DNA of 61,650 nt from Thermus aquaticus (GCF_001280255.1 NZ_LHCI01000106.1:1951600-2013249); one strand, 5' to 3'. Positions 1 to 10,274 are shown, counted from the first letter of the stretch. The notes: generated from the sequence alone by a model not told the origin. Numbers and translations are program-made.

Positions 1-292
1 TCCTCACCCTCCAGGGCAGTCGCGCTCTCCTGATAGACCCGGTCAAGGAGGGCTTCTGCCTCCACCCGTGGGTTGGACAGGAAGCGGTAAAGGGCTTTGG
101 CCTGGTGGAAGCGGTTCTGGAGGGGAGAAGGGAGCGAGGCCACCATCTCGCTCACCCGGGCTGAGCCTGCGGCCAAGGCGCCCCGCACCACCTCTTCAAA
201 CCGTCGGTGGAGGCGCTTATCGGGGGAAAACGCTCGCAAAACGGCCCGTGAACTCCTGGAGCCTGGCCTCGGCCACCTTGAGCATGTCCATG
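1..292 (-). pseudogene. IS4-type transposase, N-terminal part, frameshifted, runs off the left edge
   Basis: The reverse strand from the ATG at 292 reads about 22 residues and meets a stop near 218. A second frame then continues without a break to the window edge. The second frame contains RFHQAKALYRFLSNPRV, which resembles the N-terminal DNA-binding domain of IS4-type transposases. One small indel near 218-225 would join the frames, so I call this a broken transposase and not two genes. The catalytic part lies outside the window. Programmed frameshifting is possible in insertion sequences, but I see no obvious slippery run. Confidence 0.6.
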
Positions 293-332
293 GATCACCC
301 CCGGTACCAGATACGGGCTGCGCCCGCAAGGG

Positions 333-408
333 GAGATTTACCACGAAACGGAGATGTGGGTAAAGTCCTGGAGATTTACCACGAAACGGAGATGTGGGTA
401 AAGTCCTG
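333..408. repeat. Perfect 38-bp tandem duplication
   Basis: Two identical head-to-tail copies occupy 333-370 and 371-408. Each contains an imperfect inverted repeat, TTTACCAC and GTGGGTAAA. The complement, TTTACCCACAT, resembles TTACCCACATT at 61080, the apparent outer end of the transposase copy at the right edge. The repeat therefore probably derives from insertion sequence ends. Confidence 0.8.
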
Positions 409-586
409 CTCTACTATCTTGACGCAGAAACCCTCCTTGTGGCTATCTACCTGGACTTACGCGGTGCTGAAGATCCCCGATAAAATGGGCCTCAAGATGT
501 TTCCCTATGGGAAAGCAGCCGGTGACTAGGGAGGCCCAATGAAGAGGATACCACGGCCTGTTCTGCGCGCTCTAGATCACGGGTGA
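409..586. other. Segment with no recognisable gene
   Basis: This stretch is less GC-rich than the rest of the window. Short open frames exist, but I recognise no family in them. It lies between two decayed transposase genes and is most likely insertion sequence debris. Confidence 0.4.
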
Positions 587-1421
587 AGCCCGTATCTTGG
601 AGCTTTAGCCCAAAGCCCCATCAATACCTCCGCCCTGGCCATGGCCGAGGGCCAAGACTTCGCTCACGACACCCTCTACCGGGCCCTGAACCAACCCTTG
701 GCCTCCTTCTTTGAACTCTCCCTGGAGCTCTGCAAGGCCATGGGTGGCCTGGACCGGGGCTACCTCATCCTTTGGGCTGTCCCTGGTGGTGCTAGCCTGG
801 ACGGACGGGAAGCGGCGGATTCCCCTGGCGTTCCTGCCCTACTTCGGGGAAGAAGAGAGCAAGCTGGACCTGGCCCTGCTGGAGTGGGCCAAGGAGGCGG
901 GCTTTCGTCCGGAGGGGGTGCTCTTTGACGCCTGGTACGCGGCGAGGCGGGTCCTGGAGTGGCTCCGTGCCCACGGCTGGCCTTTTGTCACGAGGCTCAG
1001 GTCTAACCGTGTGCTGGACGGTGTTCAGCTCAGGAGGCGTGGGGGTACCCGTTGGGTGAAGGCGGGGAGGCTGCGGGGCCTGACCTTCGCCGTGGGGGTG
1101 TTCAAGCGCGGGGGGAAGTTTTACGGGACGGATCGGGAGGAATGGTGGGGGGTGGGGATGAGGGAGGTCTACCGGTCGCGGCAAGCGATTGAAGAGATTT
1201 TCCGGGGGCTTCAACAGGAACTGGGGTGGACGGGGCATCGGCACTGGCGTAGGGCCAGGCTTCTGGCCCATCTGGCCTTGGGCTTGGTGGCCTATGGGCT
1301 CATTGAGCGGCAGCGGGAGGGGCTGGGGTTGAGTTTCTACCAATGCCGACGGAGACTCATCGCAGGCAAGCTGAGCCTGGATTTGAGCCCTCTGTTACCG
1401 GTGCAGGTGGAGGCCGCGTAA
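587..1421 (+). pseudogene. DDE transposase (IS701/IS4-like), internally deleted and frameshifted
   Basis: The N-terminal part reads in one frame to about 770 (SPINTSALAM, then HDTLYRALNQPL and GLDRGYLIL). The rest continues in another frame from about 775 to a stop at 1421. The C-terminal part keeps FDAWYAARRVLEWL, which holds the second catalytic Asp, and RQAIEEIFRGLQQELGW, which holds the Glu. In this family the first catalytic Asp follows a LILDD-type motif. Here the sequence departs right after LIL, so a deletion probably removed that Asp along with the frame. The element should be unable to move by itself. Family naming is from motif resemblance only. Confidence 0.65.
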
Positions 1422-1429
1422 GTCCAGAC

Positions 1430-1579
1430 ATGCTGTTCGGCCTGGAGCGGCCCATCCCGGAAGACCCCAGGGTGCGGGCCTTGCTGGTGCAGTGGGGCCA
1501 CCTCACCCCCGAGGAGGCCTTCCCCGAGGGGGAGGCCAAGCCCCTCCCCGCCCTGGAAGGAGGGGAGGATGGTCCTTGA
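1430..1579 (+). CDS. Small protein of unknown function, possibly a truncated remnant
   Basis: A 49-residue acidic frame begins MLFGLERPIPEDP, just after the transposase stop, and overlaps the next small gene by 11 bases. I recognise no family. The position suggests it is the 3' remnant of a gene of the integrated element, cut by the upstream insertion sequence. Codon use matches other genes here and favours real coding, but the start is uncertain. Confidence 0.4.
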   Translation: MLFGLERPIPEDPRVRALLVQWGHLTPEEAFPEGEAKPLPALEGGEDGP

Positions 1580-1733
1580 CCTCTCCTCCTCGCCCCCCGT
1601 GCGCCTCCACCACGGGGAGGCCCTCGAGGGCCTGTCCCCCAAGGAGCGGGGGCAGGCCCTTCTCAGGGGCCTCAAGGTGGAGCACTATTGGTGGGAGCCC
1701 GCGGAAGAAGAGGATGTGGAGGAGGAAGCGTGA
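1569..1733 (+). CDS. Small acidic protein of the integrated element
   Basis: The frame encodes 54 residues, from MVLDLSSSPPVRLHHGE to an acidic tail of the form AEEEDVEEEA. A plausible binding site (GGAGGGGAGG) lies directly upstream. The stop overlaps the start of the next frame by 4 bases, so 1430-1867 looks like a chain of coupled small genes leading into the integrase. I recognise no function. Regulatory or excision roles are common for such genes beside integrases, but that is only inference. Confidence 0.45.
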   Translation: MVLDLSSSPPVRLHHGEALEGLSPKERGQALLRGLKVEHYWWEPAEEEDVEEEA

Positions 1734-1867
1734 GGTGGCTTTGGCGGCTTCTCAGGCTCATAGGGGACGTGAAGGCCCTCTCCCGGGGGCGGCTTCCCAA
1801 GCGCCTGGCCTGGAGGTGGGCCAAGAGGACCCTGAGGCGGGCGGGAAGACGAAGGGGGTGGTGGTAG
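1730..1867 (+). CDS. Very basic small protein upstream of integrase
   Basis: A GTG-initiated frame of 45 residues is rich in Arg, Lys and Trp (RWLWRLLRLIG, RLPKRLAWRWAKR, RRAGRRRGWW). It overlaps the preceding frame by 4 bases and shares one base with the GTG start of the integrase. The charge suggests nucleic acid binding, and excisionase-like proteins are often small and basic. No specific family is recognised. The tight coupling on both sides is the main support for it being a gene. Confidence 0.4.
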   Translation: MRWLWRLLRLIGDVKALSRGRLPKRLAWRWAKRTLRRAGRRRGWW

Positions 1868-3044
1868 TGGGGAAGCGCAAGCGGGGCAACGGGGAGGGCA
1901 CCATCGTGCGCCGCCGCGATGGGCGTTGGATGGGCCAGCTGATGGTGGGCTACGGCCCCGATGGCAAGCCCAGGAGGCGCACGGTCTACGGCAGGACCCG
2001 GCAGGAGGTGGCGGCCAAGCTGGCCGAACTCGCCGCCCAGCACCACAAGGGCCTCCTCCCCTCCCCCGAGGCCATCACCGTGCGGGAGTGGGCCTCGAGG
2101 TGGCTTGAGCGGAAGGCCCGGAAGGTGCGGCCCAAGACCCTCCTTCTCTACTGGGAGGAGCTGGCCTACGCCCTTCCCTCCCTCGAGGACCCCCAGGCCA
2201 AAGACCCCTTGGGGAGCATGCGCCTTCAGGCCGTCCAGCCCGCCCACATTCGGGCCCTCCTGGACGGCCTGGCCGAGCGGGGCCTCTCCGTGCGCACGGT
2301 GAAGAAGGTGCGGGAGAAGCTTCACGCCCTCTTTGAGGAGGCCCTGAGCCTAGAGCTGGTGGCCCGAAACCCCGTGGCCCCGGTGAAGGTGAAGGCCCCC
2401 GCCCCGGAGAAGACGGGGAGGGCCCTGGAACCCGGAGAAGCGGATGCCCTCCTCGAGGCCCTGGATGCCTACCCTGACCCCCGCATGGGCCTCGCCCTGC
2501 ACCTTGGGCTGGCGTTGGGCCTCCGGAGGGTGGAGATTCTGGGGCTCCAATGGGAGGACCTGGACATCGAGGAAGGAGTCCTCACCATCCGAAGGGCCTG
2601 GGTAGCCGTGGAGGGAAGGGGGGAGATTTCGGACCCCAAAACGCCGAACGCGTACCGGACCCTTCCTATCCCCCACTCCACCCTGGTGCGGCTCAGGGCC
2701 TACCGGGCCTGGTGGGAGGGCACCTTCGGGGGCCTGGGGACTCCCTGGGTCTTCCCCGGCACCAAGGACCCCTCGTGGCCCTAAACCCCAACAGCCCCAA
2801 CCACGCCCTGAGGCGGATAACCCAACGCCTGGGCCTGGAACGGGTGCGGGTCCATGACCTCCGGCACAGCTACGGCACCCTCTGCTTGGCGCGAAGAGTC
2901 CCCCTCGAGGTGGTATCGGAGCGCTTGGGGCACGCCAACCCCACCATCACCCTCAACCGCTACCGCCACGTCCTAGAGGAGGAGCGCCGGGGCTGGGTCA
3001 TGAACCTCGAGGAGCTGGTGAAGCCTAACCGGGCCAAGGCCTGA
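1867..3044 (+). pseudogene. Tyrosine recombinase (phage-type integrase), split by a one-base frameshift
   Basis: Read through a single missing base near 2775-2780, the product is about 392 residues. It has an N-terminal arm-binding segment (GNGEGTIVRRRDGRW), a core-binding domain around residues 60-170 and a catalytic domain. The first frame contains the Arg motif GLALGLRRVEILGLQW and stops at TAA 2782. The second frame holds HDLRHSYGT and LGHANPTITLNRY with the nucleophile Tyr. Adding one C to the CCC run near 2770 restores one frame. Gene and tRNA-Ala are arranged with the integrase 3' end next to the tRNA 3' end, as in elements that use a tRNA as attB. A sequencing error in the homopolymer cannot be excluded. 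Confidence 0.8.
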
Positions 3045-3076
3045 CCCGGGTTGCAGTAGGGTTGCAGTAAAAAGGC

Positions 3077-3109
3077 CTTCCCCCCCTCACTACCGAGGGG
3101 GGAAGTTTT
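3077..3109. terminator. Bidirectional intrinsic terminator between integrase and tRNA-Ala
   Basis: An arm CTTCCCCCC pairs with GGGGGGAAG (3097-3105) across a short loop. TTTT follows on the + strand and TTTTT follows on the - strand after a GGCC. It can end both integrase and tRNA transcripts. Confidence 0.75.
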
Positions 3110-3121
3110 GCGTCCCTGCGC

Positions 3122-3196
3122 TGGTGGAGCGGGGGGGATTTGAACCCCCGACCTCCCGCTTGCAAGGCGGGTGCTCTCCCTCTGAGCTACCGCCCC
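3122..3196 (-). tRNA. tRNA-Ala(UGC)
   Basis: The reverse strand folds into a full cloverleaf of 75 bases including an encoded CCA. The acceptor stem is GGGGCGG with CCGCTCC and carries G3:U70, the hallmark of alanine tRNAs. The D stem is GCTC/GAGC. The anticodon stem is CCCGC/GCGGG with loop CTTGCAA, giving anticodon UGC. The T stem is GGGGG/CCCCC with loop TTCAAAT. Its 3' end faces the integrase, consistent with use as an attachment site. Confidence 0.97.
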
Positions 3197-3207
3197 AGGC
3201 CTTAGGG

Positions 3208-3236
3208 AGTATAGCCCAACCGGGGGGGTTCCGCAA
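3208..3236 (-). promoter_or_regulatory. Promoter of tRNA-Ala
   Basis: On the reverse strand a -35 TTGCGG (3231-3236) and a -10 TATACT (3208-3213) are 17 bases apart. The tRNA 5' end follows 11 bases after the -10. The same -35 hexamer and spacing occur upstream of metG. Confidence 0.65.
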
Positions 3237-3257
3237 AGGCCCCTTGGGCCCTATAAT
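3229..3257 (+). promoter_or_regulatory. Promoter of rpsB-tsf
   Basis: A perfect -10 TATAAT lies at 3252-3257. The -35 is weak (TTCCGC at 3229-3234, 17-base spacing) and overlaps the divergent tRNA promoter, so the two may compete. Transcription would start near 3264 and give a leader of nearly 100 bases. Confidence 0.6.
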
Positions 3258-3265
3258 CGGTAAGG

Positions 3266-3357
3266 CGTGCCGGACCAGCCCCTGGGCAGGGGAAGGTCCC
3301 TGGGGAAAAAGGCCGGCCCGCACGAACCGCCAAGCCCAACCTTCCCCGAATGGGAGG
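3266..3357 (+). promoter_or_regulatory. Structured 5' leader of rpsB with a masked ribosome binding site
   Basis: An outer stem CGTGC (3266-3270) with GCACG (3320-3324) closes a nested hairpin: GGACC (3272-3276) with GGTCC (3295-3299), capped by CCCCT/AGGGG with loop GGGC. Next to the gene, CTTCCC (3341-3346) can pair with GGGAGG (3352-3357), which is the ribosome binding site itself. Ribosomal protein leaders are often autoregulated by their product, and this architecture fits such control. The regulator is not shown by the sequence. Confidence 0.5.
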
Positions 3358-3360
3358 AAT

Positions 3361-4148
<788 letters not shown>

Positions 4149-4152
<4 letters not shown>

Positions 4153-4739
4153 GCCAGATGGAACTCATCAAGAAGCTCCGCGAGGCCACGGGGGCCGGGA
4201 TGATGGACGTGAAGAAGGCCCTCGAGGACGCCGGCTGGAACGAGGAAAAGGCCGTTCAGCTCCTTAGGGAGCGGGGGGCCATGAAGGCGGCCAAGAAGGC
4301 GGAGCGGGAGGCCCGGGAAGGCATCATCGGCCACTACATCCACCACAACCAGCGGGTGGGGGTCATCCTGGAGCTCAACTGCGAGACCGACTTCGTGGCC
4401 AGGAACGAGGTCTTCCAGAACCTGGCCAAGGACCTGGCCATGCACATCGCCATGATGAACCCCCGGTACGTCTCCGCCGAGGAGATTCCCGCCGAGGAGC
4501 TGGAGAAGGAGCGGCAGATCTACATCCAGGCCGCTTTGAACGAGGGCAAACCCCAGCCAATCGCCGAGAAGATCGCCGAGGGCCGCCTGAAGAAGTACCT
4601 GGAGGAGGTGGTCCTCCTGGAGCAGCCCTTCGTCAAGGACGACAAGGTGAAGGTGAAGGAGCTCCTCCAGCAGGCCATCGCCAAGACCGGGGAGAACATC
4701 GTGGTGCGGCGCTTCTGCCGCCTGGAAGTGGGAGCGTAG
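4149..4739 (+). CDS. tsf: Elongation factor Ts
   Basis: The 196-residue protein is the guanine nucleotide exchange factor for EF-Tu. Residues 1-55 form the UBA-like N-terminal domain ([21 protein letters not shown]). The EF-Tu contact motif [12 protein letters not shown] follows at about residues 78-89. The length is that of the short Thermus type, which has a single core domain and acts as a dimer, not the roughly 280-residue form of E. coli. The start overlaps rpsB by 4 bases. A strong terminator follows, which separates it from pyrH. Confidence 0.97.
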
Positions 4740-5495
<756 letters not shown>

Positions 5496-5508
5496 GAAAG
5501 GAGGCGCC

Positions 5509-6066
5509 ATGAACCTGAAAGACCTCTACGCCGAAACCCGAAGCCACATGCAGAAGAGCCTCGAGGCCCTGGAGCACAACCTCTCCGGCCTGCGCACCGG
5601 CCGGGCCAACCCCGCGCTTCTCCTCCACCTCAAGGTGGAGTACTACGGCACCCCCGTCCCCCTCTCCCAGATCGCCACCGTCACCGCCCCCGACGCCAGG
5701 ACCCTGGTGGTCCAGTCCTGGGACCAGAACGCCCTCAAGGCCATTGAGAAGGCCATCCGCGACTCCGACCTGGGCCTGAACCCCAGCAACAAGGGGGACG
5801 CCCTCTACATCAACATCCCGCCCCTCACCGAGGAAAGGCGCAAGGAACTGGTGAAGGCCGCCCGCCACTACGCCGAGGAGGGGCGCATCGCCATCCGCAA
5901 CATCCGCCGAGAGGCCTTGGAGAAGCTGAAGAAGCTTGCCAAGGAGCTCCACCTCTCCGAGGACGACACCAAGCGGGCCGAGGCCGAGATCCAGAAGATC
6001 ACCGACGAGTTCATCGCCAAGGTGGACGAGCTTTTGGAGAAGAAGGAAGCGGAGATCCTCCACTAG
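5509..6066 (+). CDS. frr: Ribosome recycling factor
   Basis: The 185-residue protein splits post-termination ribosomes together with EF-G. The family segment SGLRTGRANPALL lies near residues 26-38, and the long helical C-terminal half holds GRIAIRNIRREALEKLKKL. Length and layout are normal. A good binding site AAGGAGGCGCC precedes the ATG. It sits between pyrH and cdsA in a run of housekeeping genes read in one direction. Confidence 0.97.
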   Translation: MNLKDLYAETRSHMQKSLEALEHNLSGLRTGRANPALLLHLKVEYYGTPVPLSQIATVTAPDARTLVVQSWDQNALKAIEKAIRDSDLGLNPSNKGDALYINIPPLTEERRKELVKAARHYAEEGRIAIRNIRREALEKLKKLAKELHLSEDDTKRAEAEIQKITDEFIAKVDELLEKKEAEILH

Positions 6067-6102
6067 GCCCATGGGTCCGGCCAAAGCCCCAGGAGGCGGG
6101 GG

Positions 6103-6927
6103 GTGAAGGACGACCTCCCCATGCGGGTCCTCTCCTCTTTGGTGGGGGCGGGGCTCCTCCTTCTGGTCCTCTGGGCGGGGATTCCCCTGATCCTGCCCAC
6201 CCTCTTCTTCGTCCTCTGGCTTGGGGGCCTGGAGCTCAAGGAGATGCTGGCCCGAAGGGGGATCGGCCTGAACCAGCCCCTCCTCTTTCTGGGGGGCGGG
6301 CTCCTTTTCCTCTTCTCCCTGCCCCAGCTCTACTGGCACTTCCCCCAGGTCCCCTGGCGGGAGGTGGCCCTGGGGCTTTTCCTCATGGGAAGCTTCAGCT
6401 ACGAGCTCCTCCGGGGGGCGGACCTCACCCGCTTCGCCTTTACCCTCCTCGCCTTCCTCTACCTGCCCTGGAGCCTGGGGTACGTCCTCCTCCTGAGGGA
6501 GACCCCGGACCCGGGCCTTGGGCTTTGGACCCTCTCCCTGCCCCTGGTGGCCAGCTTCGCCACCGACACCGGGGCCTACTTCGCCGGGCGCTTCTTTGGG
6601 CGGCACAAGCTGGCCCCGGAGATCAGCCCCGGCAAGACCCTGGAAGGCTCCATGGGAGGCATCCTCTTCAGCTTTCTGGCCCTTCTCGCCTACACCGCCT
6701 TGGTGCGGGAAGTCTTCCCCTTTGGCCTTCTGGAGCTTTGGCTTTTCAGCCTCCTCCTCTCCCTGGCGGCCCAGCTCGGGGACCTGGCGGAGTCCATGCT
6801 GAAGCGCTTCGCCGGGGTCAAGGACTCCGGGCGCTTCCTGCCCGGGCACGGGGGGCTTTTGGACCGGATAGATAGCCTCCTCTTCACCTTCCCCCTGACC
6901 TACTTTCTGGTGGTGCTCTTCACATGA
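6103..6927 (+). CDS. cdsA: Phosphatidate cytidylyltransferase (CDP-diacylglycerol synthase)
   Basis: The 274-residue membrane enzyme makes CDP-diacylglycerol from CTP and phosphatidic acid. Several hydrophobic segments span most of its length. The C-terminal family signature is present: [19 protein letters not shown], then [14 protein letters not shown], with metal-binding Asp residues. I chose the GTG at 6103 because AGGAGGCGGG lies just before it. A later ATG at 6121 would drop only six residues. The stop overlaps dxr by 4 bases. Confidence 0.93.
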   Translation: MKDDLPMRVLSSLVGAGLLLLVLWAGIPLILPTLFFVLWLGGLELKEMLARRGIGLNQPLLFLGGGLLFLFSLPQLYWHFPQVPWREVALGLFLMGSFSYELLRGADLTRFAFTLLAFLYLPWSLGYVLLLRETPDPGLGLWTLSLPLVASFATDTGAYFAGRFFGRHKLAPEISPGKTLEGSMGGILFSFLALLAYTALVREVFPFGLLELWLFSLLLSLAAQLGDLAESMLKRFAGVKDSGRFLPGHGGLLDRIDSLLFTFPLTYFLVVLFT

Positions 6928-8027
6928 AGCGCTTGGTGATCCTGGGTTCCACGGGCTCCATCGGCCGGCAGGCCCTGGAGGTGGCCCTCTGGCGGGGCTA
7001 CCGGGTGGTGGGCCTGGCGGCGGGGAAGAACCTGGAGGTCCTCGCGGAGCAGATCGCCCGCTTCCGGCCCCTTCTGGTGGCGGCCGAGGAGGGGCTACAC
7101 CGGGAGCTTAAGGCGCGCTTTCCCTGGCTGAAGCTGGCCTCCGCCGAAGAGGTGGCGGCCATGGAGGCCGAGGTGGCCGTGGCCGCCATCCCGGGCCTCG
7201 CCGGGCTACCCCCCACCCGGGTGGCGGTGCGGACGGGCAAGCGGGTGGCCCTGGCCAACAAGGAGGCCATGGTGGCGGCGGGGCCCCTCCTGTGGCAGGA
7301 GGTGGAAAAGGGCGGGGCCGAGATCCTCCCCGTGGACTCGGAGCACTCGGCCCTCTTCCAGGCCCTCCTGGGGGAAAGCAAGGAGGAGGTGGCCGAGCTC
7401 ATCCTCACCGCAAGCGGGGGGCCCTTCCTAAGAGGCCCGGAGGACCTCTCCCAGGTAACCCCCGAGATGGCCCTGAACCACCCCCGCTGGCGCATGGGGC
7501 CCAAGGTCACCGTGGACTCGGCCACCCTCTTCAACAAGGGGCTGGAGGTCCTCGAGGCCAAGGAGCTCTTCCGCCTTCCCCTGGAGAAGATCCGGGTCCT
7601 GGTCCACCCCCAGGCCTACGTGCACGGCCTGGTGCGCTTTGTGGACGGAAGCTTAAAGGCCCAGCTGGGCCCCACGGACATGCGCCTTCCCATCCAGTAC
7701 GCCCTCACCTACCCCCACCGGGCGGAAACCCCCTTAAAGGACCTCCCCATCCCCGGGGTCCTGGAGTTTCTGGAGCCCGACCTAAAGCGCTTCCCCGCCC
7801 TGGCCGTGGCCTACGAGGCGGGGAAGCGGGGCGGCGTGGCCCAGGTGGCCGTCTCCGCCGCCGACGAGGTGGCCGTGGAGGCCTTTTTGGCGGGCAGGAT
7901 CCCCTTCACCCGCATCCCGGAAGTGTTGGCCAAGGTCCTGGAAAACACCCCTTCCGTCCCCCTAACATGGGAGAACCTCTTCGCCGTGGACGCCTGGGCC
8001 CGGGAAGAGGCCAAGAGGTGGGCATGA
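6924..8027 (+). CDS. dxr: 1-deoxy-D-xylulose 5-phosphate reductoisomerase
   Basis: The 367-residue enzyme catalyses the first committed step of the methylerythritol phosphate route to isoprenoids. The NADPH-binding [13 protein letters not shown] is at residues 8-20. The substrate and metal site residues lie in [12 protein letters not shown] and [19 protein letters not shown]. Length is slightly below the usual 380-400 residues, with a compact C-terminal bundle. It is coupled by overlap to cdsA before it and to the site-2 protease gene after it, a common cdsA-dxr-rseP order in bacteria. Confidence 0.96.
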   Translation: MKRLVILGSTGSIGRQALEVALWRGYRVVGLAAGKNLEVLAEQIARFRPLLVAAEEGLHRELKARFPWLKLASAEEVAAMEAEVAVAAIPGLAGLPPTRVAVRTGKRVALANKEAMVAAGPLLWQEVEKGGAEILPVDSEHSALFQALLGESKEEVAELILTASGGPFLRGPEDLSQVTPEMALNHPRWRMGPKVTVDSATLFNKGLEVLEAKELFRLPLEKIRVLVHPQAYVHGLVRFVDGSLKAQLGPTDMRLPIQYALTYPHRAETPLKDLPIPGVLEFLEPDLKRFPALAVAYEAGKRGGVAQVAVSAADEVAVEAFLAGRIPFTRIPEVLAKVLENTPSVPLTWENLFAVDAWAREEAKRWA

Positions 8028-9034
8028 GCCTTTTCTGGTTCCTGATCATCATCGGCGTCAGCGTCTTCGTCCACGAGCTGGGCCACTACCTGGCGGCCCG
8101 GGTCCAGGGGGTGCGGGTCAAGGCCTTCAGCGTAGGCTTTGGCCCCGTCCTATGGCGCAAGCGGGCCTGGGACACAGAGTGGCGGCTTTCCGCCATCCCT
8201 TTAGGAGGGGATGCCGACATTGAGGGCCTCCTCCCCGAGGAGCGGGGCCGGGGATACGACGCCCTGCCCTTTTTGGGCAAGCTCTTCGTCCTGGTGGCGG
8301 GCGTCCTCATGAACGTCCTCCTGGCCTGGGTGCTCCTGGCCTACCTCTTCAGCGCCCAGGGGGTGCCGGAGGCCACGGGGCGGGCGGTGATCCTGGAGGT
8401 CCTGCCGGGGAGCGTGGCGGAGGAGGCCGGGCTCAAGCCCGGGGACGTCCTTGTGGCGGTGGACGGCAAGCCCCTAAGGCGCCCCCAGGAGATTGAGGCC
8501 GTCAAGGTAACGGGCCCCCACACCCTGACCGTCCTCAGGGAGGGGCGGGAGGTGGCCCTTAGCCTCACCTGGGGGGAGGGGATGGAGAAGCTGGGGGTGG
8601 TCTACCAGCCGGAGGTGGCCTACCGCCAGGTGGGCTTCCTCCAGGGCCTGGCCCTGGCGGCGGGCCGCACCTTGGCCTTTGGGCCCACCATGGTCCAGGC
8701 CCTGGTGGGGGGGCTTATTGGCGTGCTTTCGGGGAACGCCAATAGCGGCGTGGTGGGGCCCGTGGGCATCGTGGCCGAGGCGGGCCGGGCGGCCCAGGAG
8801 GGGCTTTTCCGCCTCATAGAGCTCACCGCCGCCATCAACCTCTCCCTGGCCCTCTTCAACCTCCTCCCCATCCCCGCCCTGGACGGGGGGCGGATCCTCC
8901 TCCTCTTCCTCACCCGCTTCCTCCGCATCCGGCCCGAGCAGGAGGCCCTGGTCCACTACCTGGGCTTCCTCTTCCTCATGCTCCTGGTCCTCCTGGTCAC
9001 CCTGCAGGACCTGAGGCGGCTTTTGGGGGGCTGA
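8024..9034 (+). CDS. rseP: RseP-like site-2 zinc metalloprotease
   Basis: The 336-residue intramembrane protease has the zinc motif VHELGH at residues 16-21 in its first membrane helix. A PDZ domain follows at about 105-180 ([20 protein letters not shown]), and the second active-site motif [11 protein letters not shown] sits in a C-terminal helix. Relatives cleave anti-sigma factors or leftover signal peptides within the membrane; no substrate is visible here. The ATG at 8024 overlaps the dxr stop. Longer upstream frames are antisense noise inside dxr. The stop shares one base with the next gene. Confidence 0.93.
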   Translation: MSLFWFLIIIGVSVFVHELGHYLAARVQGVRVKAFSVGFGPVLWRKRAWDTEWRLSAIPLGGDADIEGLLPEERGRGYDALPFLGKLFVLVAGVLMNVLLAWVLLAYLFSAQGVPEATGRAVILEVLPGSVAEEAGLKPGDVLVAVDGKPLRRPQEIEAVKVTGPHTLTVLREGREVALSLTWGEGMEKLGVVYQPEVAYRQVGFLQGLALAAGRTLAFGPTMVQALVGGLIGVLSGNANSGVVGPVGIVAEAGRAAQEGLFRLIELTAAINLSLALFNLLPIPALDGGRILLLFLTRFLRIRPEQEALVHYLGFLFLMLLVLLVTLQDLRRLLGG

Positions 9035-9660
9035 TGGAGGCCACGGTCCTCATCCCCGCCTACAACGAGGAGGCCACGGTCGCCCAGGTGGTGCGGGTGG
9101 CCCGAGAGGCGGGCTTTCCCGTGGTGGTGGCCGACGACGGCTCCAGGGACAAGACGGCCCTGGAGGCCCAAGGCGCCGGGGCGGAGGTGGTCCGCCTGGA
9201 GGGGAACCGGGGCAAGGGCGGGGCCATCGCCGAGGGGCTGAAGCGGGTGAGGACCCCCCTGGTCCTCCTCCTGGACGCCGACCTCCTGGGGCTTAGGCCC
9301 GAGCACCTTAAGGACCTCCTCCTCCCCGTGGCCCGGGGGGAGGCGGAGATGACCGTGGGGGTCTTCCGGGGAGGGCGGCTTTCCACAGACCTGGCCATGC
9401 GCCTCACCCCCTTTCTCTCGGGGCAGAGGGCCCTAAGGACCCAGGACCTCCGGGAGGTGGAGGGCCTCGAGGGGGCCCGCTACGACCTGGAGCTCCTCCT
9501 CACCCGCCACGCCAAGAAGCGGGGCTGGCGGGTGCGCTACCTGCCCCTAACGGGGGTGAGCCAGGTGATGAAGGAGGAAAAGCGCGGCCTTCTCCCTGGC
9601 CTTCTCCACCGCCTCAGGATGTACAAGGAGATCCTCCGCTACCGCCTCAAGGCGCGCTGA
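9034..9660 (+). CDS. Family 2 glycosyltransferase
   Basis: The 208-residue protein has a GT-A fold: the start VLIPAYNEEATVAQVV, the nucleotide-sugar loop VVADDGSRDKT and a DxD-type motif LLLDADLLGLRP. It resembles short dolichyl-phosphate-mannose or glucosyl-phosphoglycerate synthase-like enzymes without a membrane anchor. The ending is basic and could touch the membrane. Donor and acceptor cannot be told. It is read directly from the rseP-like gene with a one-base overlap, so it may be involved in envelope synthesis. Confidence 0.75.
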   Translation: MEATVLIPAYNEEATVAQVVRVAREAGFPVVVADDGSRDKTALEAQGAGAEVVRLEGNRGKGGAIAEGLKRVRTPLVLLLDADLLGLRPEHLKDLLLPVARGEAEMTVGVFRGGRLSTDLAMRLTPFLSGQRALRTQDLREVEGLEGARYDLELLLTRHAKKRGWRVRYLPLTGVSQVMKEEKRGLLPGLLHRLRMYKEILRYRLKAR

Positions 9661-10171
9661 AGCGAAGGAGCTCCACCAGCCCCGCCCCCGCCCGGTAGGC
9701 CACCACCCCCAGGCCCGGCACCAGGTAGAGCTCCTTGAGGTCGGTGCCGCCCTTTTCCGTGGTGAAGGCCACCCGCACCCGGTAGGCGTTGAAGGCCCCG
9801 GCCCTGGTCCTAAGGCCCTCCAGGCCTTCCACCCGGGCGGAGAGGGCCACCTTCTGGCCCTGGAAGGCGGCGCTTCCGCCCCAGGCCTGCCCGGGGAAGA
9901 GGCGGGGTGGGTAGAGGAGAAGGGGCGGGGCGAAGGGGAAGTACCCCTCGGGAAGCCCCACGCCCAGGAGGTAAAGCCCCTCCGGGGTGAGCTTGAGGCG
10001 GTCCTCCCGGAAAAGCCGGCCACCTTTCAGGTAGCGGAGGCGAAAGCCCTCGGGGGCGGGGAGGAGCTCCTGCAAGGTGCCGTCCGAGTAGGCGTACCGC
10101 CCCCCGCCCTGGGGGAAGACCTGGGCCAGGGCCGGGAGGAGGCAAAGGAGAAGAGCGAGGAGGCGCCTCAT
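9647..10171 (-). CDS. Exported protein of unknown function
   Basis: The 174-residue product begins with a clear signal peptide (MRRLLALLLCLLPALAQ). The rest is rich in beta-strand-like patterns, for example RYAYSDGTLQELLPAPEG and LVPGLGVVAYRAGAG. I recognise no family. Some outer envelope or DUF3108-like proteins end in a similar way, but I cannot show this. It converges on the glycosyltransferase gene, overlapping it by 14 bases, and lies downstream of proC with a palindromic element between them. Confidence 0.6.
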   Translation of the reverse strand: MRRLLALLLCLLPALAQVFPQGGGRYAYSDGTLQELLPAPEGFRLRYLKGGRLFREDRLKLTPEGLYLLGVGLPEGYFPFAPPLLLYPPRLFPGQAWGGSAAFQGQKVALSARVEGLEGLRTRAGAFNAYRVRVAFTTEKGGTDLKELYLVPGLGVVAYRAGAGLVELLRFSAP

Positions 10172-10192
10172 ACCCTTGTTTCCCCTTTCCTT

Positions 10193-10274
10193 CGGCCCAC
10201 CATGCCTGGCAACCTCCCCAAGAACCTTTCGCCAGTGCCCCCATGCTGGCTTGGGCCAGCATGGGGTGGGATCA
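10193..10274. repeat. Palindromic intergenic element, copy A
   Basis: The 69 bases from 10200 match copy B at 45830 in the same orientation with only a few differences. Both end in the hairpin CCCCATGCTGGC/GCCAGCATGGGG. On the reverse strand it begins TGATCCCACCCC, where TGA is the stop codon of proC. Copy B begins the same way with TAATACCACCCC. Confidence 0.75.

Noticed and set aside
333-408. CRISPR array
   Set aside because: Only two units, directly adjacent without spacers. No cas genes were seen, and no other regular spaced repeats were noticed in the window.
1430-1867. Treating the three small frames before the integrase as noise
   Set aside because: Their tandem overlaps and coding-like composition favour genes, so they are kept, but with low confidence.
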